Source of the DNA: Aurelia coerulea
Taxonomy: Eukaryota > Cnidaria > Scyphozoa > Semaeostomeae > Ulmaridae
NCBI GenBank assembly: GCA_039566865.1
Contig: CM076948.1
Coordinates: 19,541,001-19,605,000, forward strand
Reading direction: 5' to 3'
DNA length: 64,000 nt
Shown: positions 44,101-56,300 of the stretch, in pieces
Layout of the letters: each line of letters opens with the position of its first letter
How positions within the stretch are numbered: the first letter of the stretch is position 1
Program-made: the position numbers and the translations under genes
The notes under the pieces: generated by a model
Databases searched by the model: none
Seen by the model: the letters and a program-made list of their open reading frames with translations, nothing else
Told to the model about the DNA's origin: nothing

Positions 44101-47100
44101 AGTAGATCAAAGAAGAGGAAGAATCTTAATCGAGAATGTTAAATTTTTATGAACAGGTTTGAATCATTTACATTTATCAATTTAGACAATTTTAGAATGA
44201 AGGAATTTTATGCAACTGCTGTAGTAGAAGTTCAGGACAAAACAATATAGATTGATTGCAATTTCAGCAGCTCAATCCGTGCATATTATTGAACAAACAA
44301 TAACTTGTGAACATATACAGGGATTGTTTTAAAAGAAACTAAGAAATTTACCCAGCATGGAATGTTTCTTACATTTATTGAATTTAAGTACTGAAAGTTT
44401 CCTTGCAGTTTCTTACTTGGTGTAGCAATTCACATTCATACAACATTTAAAAAGTTTCTTAACTAAATATTTTTCTAATACCCACTCACAGTTGGCAGAA
44501 CAGAGGATAAGGCGCTTAGCATGTTGGTCGTAAAGTAAAATTTCTGATATTCGAAAAGTTCGTTGCAAGATCAAACCTTTGAGAGATAGCAATGATGCAT
44601 CTTTTTAAACCCCTTTTTCACGAATGTCACAAGCAGAACATTACCAAATATGGTTTTGTTATAGAGCAGAGCCCAGTACACTTCAAAAAAGTAGTTAGGT
44701 TTCTTTTTTTCTGCTTGTGGTATCTTGAGCTATTTCAACATTTTCTCAAAATCGAAAGACAAAATGAATACAATTTTCAAGAGGTTTGAACATAAATTGA
44801 ACATTGAACATTATCATTGCTCATGAAAGAAATCAACTTCAGGATTCAGTGCAATGCAGGACGTTGCATGATGCATTATATCAAATACCTTGGACCAAAT
44901 GTGGTTGTGACTGATTTCGTAGCCAAAAAAGAAAATGTAGGCATGGTTTGCTTCTACTGAAGGTATTTTATCAAAATTGGTGCCAAAATGCTAGAGAATC
45001 ATCAGTCTTCAAATACAAAGACCAGGGCCAGGGCCAGGGCCAAAGCCAGGGCCATGTCCCCCACTTTTTTCAAATTACGCCGTTCTAAAAGGCAGATCAT
45101 TATGTTGTACTGTGGTATTTTTTTTTGTATCACGCTTGCCCCCCCCCTCCCCCTCACTTTTCTGATTTCCTCGGAGGCCCTGAAAACTTGTTATTGCATT
45201 TTTCAAAAGTTGACTTTTTCGCTGCAAGTGCCTGCTAGTAAATGTTGGATGCTTGATCCTCCAAAACTTTCTGCTTCCGACGTGCAGACTGGATGCGCTG
45301 CAGAAGTCTGAGACATTCTCCACAAATATACTTTGCCGTGGGCCTAGGCCGGACGACGACCTCCAATTGTTGCAAAGCAGCGTTCACGTTAAATTTCCCT
45401 TTTCCATCGAGCAAATTAAAGTCTCTGCGACCATCCTTCAACGACAAAGAATGCACGAAGACATATTTGATGCAGTGGTGAAAATGATTGCTTTTTCACG
45501 CGATATTTGGTTGCAGACTTGTCGACCATGAAGGATGATTATCGCGTGGTTGTGGTGTATTGGCGCGCTTTTCAGTCCAACACTGCGCAAACAAGCTGCA
45601 CAGCCGCAGAACCGCTAGCGGCATTTTTTTGGCCAATCAAAATCCGAGTTGCTCCCCAAACTTTCTGGGGAATTGATTGGTCAATCACGTTCATCCAAAT
45701 GAGGTTGGACAAGCGTTTCGACTCTGTTGCGCAGACTCTAAACTTTAGGATTGTTGAGGCTGCACGCAGGCTAGGATTTGCTACCTATCCCATAGACTCC
45801 GTGTGTCAAAAATGCATAAAAATATCGCTGAATCAAGACTCCTTTCTCAAAACTTGATGATTTCACTGAATGAAGATTAATTGGATGACGACCATGGCTT
45901 GTAGACCAAAACAGAGGAACCCGAGAAAAACAAGCATCAATAACAACAGGTCAAAGCAGGTCTCGCTTGGCGCAGAAACAAAACAGCCAAGTATGCTTGT
46001 AAACTTGAGCCTTGCTGTATTTTATCAAGTTGACAGTGAAAGCTGCTATCATCAAGAACGTAACTCTAACTGGAAGAGATCCACTCGCACAGTTCTAATT
46101 CATGACAGACCAACTTGCACCAAGATACTCAGGAAAGGAGCAAGCGTAGTTACTGAAACGAACTTACAGAGATTCTGACTTGTCTTTGCATTTTGAATCA
46201 ATGACTGATTGGCATTTGATGTGCAGGGGCTTGTCAATCTTAAAATCACTACCAGCATTCGTCTCTTTGAGAACATCATGTATCTAAAGGAAATGAAGTA
46301 ATATCAGTATTAGTTGGTCAGGATCAGTCCCAAAAGCAATGTCAAAACATATTTCATTGTTTTTTCATTTCATTCAAAATATCCAAGGAGAGCTTCAGCA
46401 GAGCTGATTTTCAAGGGACCATTCCATGAAGAGTTAAAAAATCAACCAATATAAAAATAAGTGATCAAGATTGAGCTTTATACCTAATGAAAATGGAAAC
46501 ATGAAAGCAGCGATCAACGAGGCCTAAGTTTAAAATTGGTTGACGGAGCTAAAGTAGAGGCAATCCATAAATAGGACAAAGAAATGCCTTCGCTCGTAAT
46601 TGCTCCCCTAGTGAAAAGATATGCACGCACGTGTCAAAATAATCAAATATAATAGGCTAATTTTAGACCTGCATATGCAGCTCTTGAGTTAGCTATTTAT
46701 CTCCGTCAACTAACTTTAAAACGGAATATGCAATGCAAAGTAGGCTTGACTGCAAAAACAACACAGAAACACTCAGACATATCATTGCTTTACTATCCAT
46801 TGCTCACAGTGCATGTGCCACTTTAATTTGAATGGGATATTTGTTGATCTTTTTGCTCTCTGCAAACACTGTCGTGGATGTGATTGGCTATATCTTTAGA
46901 TAAAATCGATAACAAAGATCTAGTGGTTGGGTACTCAACAAGCCTTGTACCTTTGGATCAGGCTTTCTTTCCCGAATAAATGGAGTCAAATCTTTACCAT
47001 CTTCGTGAATTTTGACGCAAATTAAAATTACTCAAGGTTGCCTAGCTCCATTCCTTTGAAATGCCTTTTGACCCAGTGAACACCACGACTGTGTGCCTTT

Positions 47101-47271
47101 AAAGGCAATCTGTCTCATTCAGAATTGGCTGAAAATTGTCAACGGGGATCAAAATTTGTTCGGTAAGATTAACAGAAAAGAACTGGAATTAGATCGTTAT
47201 CAATTATTATCATGCGAAAAATCAAAGTCTAGGCTTTAGCTCCTCTCCTTTGTCTAAGCTTCGTTCTCAAA

Positions 47272-47302
<31 letters not shown>

Positions 47303-50300
47303 TAATTTATTTAATGTAGGCAAAGTAAAATAAAAAGAATAGCTAAATTACAGCTAATTTAGGCCTACTTTACAAAAATTTACAAAATTTACAAATTAAT
47401 TCCTAAATCTAATCAATAAAAACATTTAGTGGATTATATACAAGATAAAAGCATGCCTTCCCTACGAGGTACGGAGCGACGCCCACCTCCCAGAGAGACG
47501 GCGGACACACCGCGCGAGGGAACCCCCACACGCATATCCTAAGCTGCGGTCGCCGCTAGGGAGCAATTCCCCAGTTCAACCGCAGCCCAGTGCCTGCATC
47601 GTGAAGGGGACCTCACATCCCGCACAAACCCTTTAAAGAAAATCACTTACAGCTTCATAACATTTAGGGCTTAATTTGTCTGCAAGTCCCATGAGACAGT
47701 CAATTGCACCACCATCAGGTTTCATTTCGCTGTTACAATTCTCCTTCAATTCTTTGTGACAATGTGAAACAACTTCAGGACTCAATTTGTAATCTGCAAA
47801 AAGCTGGGCGGCAAAATCTTGCATTTCTGCTTGACACTTGGCATCAATCTCCTTTTTACCTGAAAAGATAAGTTTAATGACAATAAAAAGCAAATTGAAC
47901 CAAATTTTGTCATACTCTCTTAGACTTAATGCATGTCGTAGTTTTGCTCTTGGACACAACCGATATCGCTACAACTACGACTCATTTCCCTATGCTTCCA
48001 GAAACACATTAGCCTCGTACTGATATAATGTGTGTCTCAATGTGGCCTAAATCCCCTGCTATTTTTTCCTCAAAACCATCGAAAATAAAACGCCATGAGA
48101 AGCAGTGTTCCATAAACTAGCTTTCAGTAATCATATGCATGTTCCTGAAAGTCATGATCGCAAAAATCATCTTCCCATAAGAGGCTCATTTTACGTGAGA
48201 AATTTCAACCCGTGTTGTGTTCAACGCGGGTTGAAATTTGACAGCATCGCTTATTTTGCCTTGCGTTTACATGAGATTTCCTGTAAATTGTAAATGTAGT
48301 ATTTTACCTTCAGCGATGACTGCATTTAAGCAGACAATCAAATGAGAAGATTGGCCATCTTCTGTATCTCCCTTTTTGCAGTTATTCTCTTCGTAAAATT
48401 TCTGACAGTGTTCCCACAATGGATGATTCACCTGCAAACGTGAATTGACAGTAAGTAAATGATTACATGATCAGTGGGACTATGATACGAGCCATGTAAA
48501 CGCTAGAAAGCTACCATAAACTTCAAAAATGTACATGTTTTACTTAAAGGGTCCTTGCAACCGGCATATCTTCCATGTGTGTCTCTTTGTTTTTGCCATT
48601 TTAGCGGACCATTAAAATACCTACATGTTACCTGTTTTTGATTTTAAACGTATTTACCCTGGGATACAATTCAGTGAAACTAAGCAACTGCTTTCCAATT
48701 GTCCTAGCACCTGTAAGATCCTCCTATTGACGACGATGTCGTCGCGGAGTCGAACTAAGCCAATGATAGATCAGTTCGGTCCCTTGTCTGCGTTGCTCTT
48801 TTCCGTTGCTCCGGTGTCGTGCCTAATAGCTCTCCAATTATCGGCCAATCGTCTCTGTAATACCCACGAGTTGGATTTGCGAACAACATTTTGTTTGTGA
48901 TAGAAGTATTGGGACATCTGAAAATGTGAGCAATGTACTTCAAATGTTGTGAGAAAAAGAAGTTTCGGATTGTCATTGTTTTGACAATTTTCTCTACTTC
49001 ACTGTTGTGTATAAGAAGCTGTAGTCTTCGTCTTCAAACTCATCTTGTGATTGTCTTCGAGCCCATCCTCCTTTTATCACATTGCGAAGTAATTGGTACC
49101 AACGTGCTTCGAGTTTCTCGTCTGCTTCTCAATAGGGAGTGCTGCTTATGTGGGATACGCGAGTCTGGACCTCACAACTGCTTCAGGCAGCTTCCTTCAG
49201 GTACGCTTATACACATGTCCAGTACTTTCGTCATCTCACTAAACTTGTTTGTTGCAATCCTTATTCGTTTTTCAGTAAAGCAGTTGGTTTCATTTGATGT
49301 TATGACATGGCCAAGATAAGTAAAATTCTGCACATTCTCAATCTCGTTCCTGGTATACAAAAGAACGATACTTCTTTTGCCAGTTCAACACTGTTAAGAA
49401 CTTGTGTCTTTGTTAGAAATAGTGAGTCCAAATCTATTGCACGTGTCATTGATTATATTTATGACAGTGTTTTGCATCATTGACTGATTTGCATCACCGG
49501 CCCTAACCCTAACCCTAGACTCTAACCGGAATACTAAATCTAAACAAAGGAAAGCATAAAAGTACAACAATCCATACTGGTGAAAGTATTCTTAAATACT
49601 ACCCTGTGATTGGATGCACCAAAATTATGGTGCAAATGGTCTGTTTTATAGTAAGCTCACAAGTCCCAGTTCGAGAGTTTATTTACGTTTTGCAACTGAT
49701 AACGTAAAATATGGCATAGAAGGGCATTTGACTAAGGTGTATTGCGTTACGAGATGGCATTTCTATAGAATTCCTGTTGATTCCGTTTTAGAATGCAATG
49801 CATCTTGGTAAAAGTCCCTGGACGCCATCGTTTTGGTAATCGTCTATTGAAGTGAGGTGTACTACCGGGACTCATGAATCAAGATTGCTGATTTACTCCG
49901 AGTAGCAATTGCTCAGGCTAAGAGGATGACACAGATACGAGAATATTTTACCGAATTGTTACGGATACGCTTCAGCTCGCCTCCGTGGTGGCAACGTCTA
50001 TTTTTGGAGAAAGTCACAGTTACAGGTAGGGTAAACAATTAAAAGCTACTGGGTGCCGTGTACCAAAAAAGTATTCCCGTTTTAAAAATCATCAAAAATC
50101 GATTATCACACCTTTGATCAAATTTTCTTTTGTACTTGTATTGCCATTGACACAAATATATATAAACATGATAAAATGTTTGTTTATAATGCTACAAGGT
50201 AAACGATTGCACGTTGAAAAACATTATCTTGAGCTATACTTTTCAAGCAAAATAGTTAATCTTGCCTACGAGATAAAATTTTCAGATTTGCCATGATCCT

Positions 50301-53300
50301 TGCAGTCTTAGTGCACATTCTTTCTTTCATTTATGATCAAATACACAAAGAAATTGATCTGGTAACCATCAGTGATTTTTGCAGCATGATTCAAAACCCG
50401 GCAACCCTGAAAAGAACTGAATTTGGTAATCTTTAAACCAATTACAAGATCAGATACCGGGTGCGCCAAAATAAACTATGCACGTTTGGCAGGCCACAAT
50501 AAATTGTACACTGGACCGATTTTGAAGATTTATGACTTAATCTTTAGCAGAAAGCCTGAATTAGATACTGGGATTTTTTCAAATTTTTCCGTTATCAGTT
50601 GTTAGAGCTAGAAGCGAGTTTCTTAAAATGTTCGTATTCGAAAACATTGAAAACGATCAAAAAACGTCGAGCAAATTTTAAAAGAATCAATATGAATGAA
50701 CAAAGAGAAAACGTTTTCAGGGGGATATAGGTGTTTATTACGAATTCTCGTACAGCAGATTACAACTGGTCGATTTCTAAATCCCAAATCACCACCAACA
50801 AGTTCTCTCTTTGCCCATTCATGTCGATTCTGTGGAAAACTTGATCTATGTTATTTTATCGTTTTCAGTGTTTTTCAAAAACTAAAATTTTAGGAAACTC
50901 GCTTCTGGTTCTAAAAACTGAAAATGAAAAATTTGCAAAAATCCAAGTATCTAATTCAGGCTTTCTGCTAACGATTAAGTCATAAATCTTCAAAATCGGA
51001 CCTGTGTACGATTTATTGTGGCCTGCCAAACGTGCATAGTTTATTTTGGCGCACCCGGTATATCTAGGAAATAAGTTGATCCTTGATTACTTGACAAAAA
51101 AGAAATTTGAAGATCGGTCGTTTGATTTTTTTCTAATGAGAGTACTTTTGGGACACCCGGTGTAATTTGAACGAAAAATCAACCAATTTAAATGATACCT
51201 TGACGTCTTTTTGCATCAACTGTTGCCTAACGGTCAGCTTGTCTCTGCACTGTAGAACGAAAAGATGGGAATCAGTTACACAAATAAAGCTTAGAGATGT
51301 CTTCTGAAACATCATATTAAATGCCAAATTTTTTTTTGTATCATTCATATAAAAAGTTTACAATAATTCTACAATCTACAGTACTTATCTAATTACTATA
51401 CAACACTACGGGAACGATACCAGGGGGAGCGAATAACAATGACTACCCCATGGCCAAAAACATAAAGACATATAACGTTGACCTACATGCAATTAACTGT
51501 ACACTACGAACGATTAAAAAACTGATGGATAAAGATAATATACTAGATTCTGTCTGATATTAGATGTTGTGTCAAGGTTGGGAAGAAGTTAATACATGAG
51601 TATAACGACCAATCGACCAACCGAGCACGACCAAAAATAGTACACGAGCACGGCTCGTTTGAAATTGAGATGCATAAGATGCCTGACATCTAATATGAAA
51701 CAGAATTTACAAGGAAAACAAAGAACATTTCACGTAAAGGGACTTGATGGTTGCTAAGAGCATAGCTGAAGTTTCAAAGGATCTCAAACAAACCGACCAG
51801 TTTCGTGGATGAAACGTAAAGTCAATTCGAGTATATTTTTGTTCAAGTCATCAGAAAGGTCTTGATCACCATATAGTAAAAGCTGCGTCACCATATAGTA
51901 AAACCAAAAATTTTGCAAGACCAGAAGACAGTCAATCAGACAATGGGCTCAGAGGGTACTCAAATTATATATACATCGAAGGATCTAAAATAGTTACTCT
52001 TGTCACAGACTATACAAAATTTGATGATAACTATTACCGATTTTAAAGGTTTCTTGACAAGTGATTGTGTCAAGGGCTAAATAAATTTATGCGGTGATTC
52101 CTTTGGGGAACATTGGAGAACATACTTCCTGGGGAAAAACTTTCACAGGAAGAAATTTTCGCGATTTTCACCGAAATTCGCGAAAGCTTATTCCATGGAA
52201 TTTCTGAAGAAGGTAAAATACGCGAAAGTTTATTCCAGTGAAATTTCCTAAATCACACAATTCGTGAAATATATTCCCACAAAGAGATTCTAAAGGTGAA
52301 TGTCCACCAGGCGGAAAAATTACGAGGCGTATTTGCTCGCGTTCGACTTATGGTGATCGAGTAACTTTACTCTTTGTTGCCAAGTGCACCAGAGTCATCA
52401 TCGTCCACTTTTTACGGGAAACCTCGTTTTTGTCAGGATGATTCTGACACTCTGCCGTTTTGACTACGATGTTAATTGTTCTGATTGGGATGTGTCAATT
52501 CCAGTTTCTGCGAAGTCTACCGTTTTCAGAATTTGGTAGGTTTGGAATTTCCAATCAAATACACCCTCAAATTTGTTAGTTTTGAAATTGTGACGTCATC
52601 AAATTGCTAAATAGTAAACCATAAAAGCTACGACTTTTGCTTGTTACCATCTTGTACACCTTCAAAAATTGATTATTTTTTGTGTTGATCATATTGACTT
52701 TCCTCAATCAGTTTAGAGTTTATGGTGCTTTTAATTTTTGTAAAAGTCTCCGATACCTTCTCTCGTACATCATTTCATAAAATTTGAAAATGCAGTAATT
52801 CCAAAAATAATTATTATGTTTTAAAAAGTGCTCTCTGGGATTATGGCAAATTACACAGAATTCCCTTTAAGCGATTCAGTTACAGAATAGGGCAAGACAG
52901 TTTACACAGTTTGTTTCAAAAGCTTTGCAAAGATAGAAGAGGGCAAAACAGTTTACACAGTTTGTTTCAAAGCTTTGCAAAGATAGAAAAGGGCAAAACA
53001 GTTTACACAGTTTGTTTCAAAGCTTTGCAAAGATAGAAAAGGGCAAAACAGTTTACACAGTTTGTTTCAAAGCTTTGCAAAGATTCGACGCTTATGAAAA
53101 AAAAATAGATATTTTCCTTACATCTTCAGCCATAGTTTCCTCGGCTTTATGTTCCATAAGACATTTGTAAATCCTGCCTTCTCCTGCTTGAACACCAGAG
53201 CAGAACCTGTCTCTAGCATCTTGACAAGCATAAAATATAGCTCTGTCCATGTGATAATCATCCGATGATAACTCTGCTACCTTCTTGATTTCAGCTTGGC

Positions 53301-56300
53301 ACTCCGCTGGTAACTCTGCTAGATTATCTTCAAGGCATTCAATGACTTCGGCTTGTGTGTGAGGATCCTATACACATGAAAATGAATATTAAGTCCACAG
53401 AGATTAGCGAACACCAACCAGAAACAACTCAATCATCACTTACAAGAACACGGACAGAGATTGTAAGACAATAGCATGGGTTGCCTTTGATTGACACTGC
53501 AATTCAAAGTGATTAGCGATTGCAGACATAGGAAATTCTCTCAACCAGTAAATCAAAACAAACAAAGCCTCAAAATTTCTATGAAACTCAGGTAGCTAGC
53601 TCGTTTATTGTGAATTCCAGAAATTGTTTTTAAGAGCAAGCATGGGCATAAATCGAAAGAAGAGGGATATATCTACATATTTGCCTTGGGCATTTAATTT
53701 ATTTGTTTCAAAAGCCGATTGGGAGGCGATTCAATCCTGCTACTTTTTTGGTGTGATTGAAATACTTACTGCTCAGCTTCTGAACCAAAGAAATAAAATG
53801 TCTGAGGTAGATGTGTAGATATATCCTTCTTCTTTCGATATATGCTCATGTTTGCTCTTAAAAACAATGTCTGGAATGCACAACGAACAAGCTAGCCGCC
53901 TGGGTTACAGAGAAACTTTGCGGCTTTGTTTGTTGTGAATTACTGGTTGAAGAAATTTCCTTGTCGGCTATCGCTAATCGCTTTGAATAGACGGTTGCGT
54001 CACTACATCATAGGTTCCAAATCTTTAAAATGGCTTTCTAAATTCGTTGAATTTTTGTACTTGACTCACAATATCATAAGTTGATTGCGAAAAGTACGAG
54101 GTGAAAGACCTAAAAAGCTATCAATAGATTTGTATACTGACTTTATGAATAAGTTTCCTTTTCTAATAAGTCCTCTTTTGGAGTCTCTGGAATTAAATAA
54201 ATTCCTGAAGCCTAATAAAGCTTGTACGGTACTTCAAAAGACTTTCTGATTAAGTACCTATGTTGGACAAAAGTATTTTACAACTGGGGTAAATCTCATT
54301 AGATATTGATGAGACTATTGATAATATTACAATTTCTTTTTCTCTCTTTCCTTTGCTACAGATTGTTGGAATTGCAGGTCTGGGAACAGACCTTTTAGTA
54401 ATTTAGAAAAGAATCAGAATCAAACAATATTTTGCTACATTTTGTAGAATTTTCGAATGTGGACAATAGTGATAGAAGCTCTAACGCCATTCAATCGAAC
54501 CTCGCGTATAAAAATGTATCAAAGTAAAGCTCGATCTAGGCTCCTTTGTAGAATAGCTAAAAGGTCTATTGTCGGAAAGGGAGCGGTCAGTCGGATTTCA
54601 GTAAATAAATTTCGAGCAAGTCCACAATATACGAGACAGAAGCAGAAAATCTGGCGAACAACCCCGATGCTGGTGATCCACGTGGAGAACAAGATTACTA
54701 ATGTGGAAAAAATTACTTACATTTTCATTTTTTGTTTGTATCTTGCCACAGTTGTGTCTGACGACTGAGGACTTGCACGCTTGATAGAATCCATAAATCA
54801 AGCGATAGTCACCATAAACAATAGACGCCATCTTGTGTAAGAAAGCACGACACTTCTGATCTTTCGCATGTTCTCGATGTTCTACCAGACAGTTAACAAG
54901 GCGACCATTCTCTGGAGAAACATTCTTACAGTCTTCCATCTGAAAAAGAAAGTGTGGAAATGAGGTTAAACAATAATCCTCAATGATGAACAAGTTCCAT
55001 CACAGCCAATGAAGAAAGATATAGCGATCTTGTCTAAAAATAACACAAAATAAGGACACGTGCCATTTAGGTAAAACATCAAATACAGTAGGCTATAGGC
55101 TATATTTACCCCAGCTAAGATCTTATCAACTCCACTTCCTCGCTGTAAGTCCTCAAGGGGCACTTATTCAAATTTGATTGCTCTAGAGAGATGGCTTACA
55201 AAACATTGAGGGATTACTGTTTCAAAAAACATTGTACATATTGGAAAAATAGTAAAAATCTGCAAATTTATGTATTCGTAGCTAATTATCCTATATTTCA
55301 TTTCTTTCTTTGCAAATTTTACTGTCTTAGATAATAGGATTAAATTAGCTCTTATCTTCTAGCTAATTTACACATGTATGCCTTCTTCAAATAAATTAAT
55401 AACAATAAATAATAATGATAATAACAATTGTTAGCAAGGGGATATTAGACATATATAAGTGAAGAAATGTCTTCCACAATCAATCAATTCTGCAAGTTGA
55501 ATATTTCAGTTAAAGAAGGGGTTTACTGCCTAGCACTCGGGCAGCGAGGTTAGTTAACGAGAGGAGTTACAGAGAGGAGGCAGGAGGGGGGGGGGACTAT
55601 ATCGAGTCATTACTTACCTTGCCCTTCAGAAATGCACAAATAAATCGTTATTAGAGTCGAAAGTGTCTTTCATCTACTGGTATTTCACACTGGACAAAAT
55701 TTATTTTAAATGGACATCAAAACTAAGAATTTGAGAGGCTCCACTGCTCATTCTACTGAGAAAAGCTTTAAGTTTTCCTGGGGTACAACAAAAGACTAAA
55801 TTCAGCTTAAAGGAGCTGGCTCACACACAGTAAACAAATTTCTTTCAAAACGACGATTTTGCAGTTTTTTGTCAGGCCATATCACACACATTTTCCACTA
55901 TTTTTTCAAATGAAAGTGCTATTTTGGATATGAGCTCTTAAACTTTGGAGGAAAACAAACGAAACACCCATACAGAATGTTGTAAGATTGCAAAACATAT
56001 TTTTAGTAGTAACTTTATTGTGGATTCACCTATCCACCAAAATTTTCCCAGAACACGATGGGCACATGTGAGCAACAATATATATTATAGAGATAACAGG
56101 TTTTTAAGGTATCGTGCCCCAGCCACTTTAAACAGTAGAATTAATGTATCAAAAGATAATCACTAACTGTCAGGTATAGGCCTTGACAATTGCTCAATGA
56201 TTGGAAATTGTAATACCGTTTCGAAAAGTGCACCCCCGTTTCAATGCCCAGGTGCGATGTCACATGTTCACCAGGATTCTGCTGATTGAAAAGACAGTCA

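Noticed and set aside
54457..54768. Plus-strand 103-codon ORF over exon 4's edge
   Set aside because: Antisense shadow of GLG1 exon 4 and its intron; no family features.
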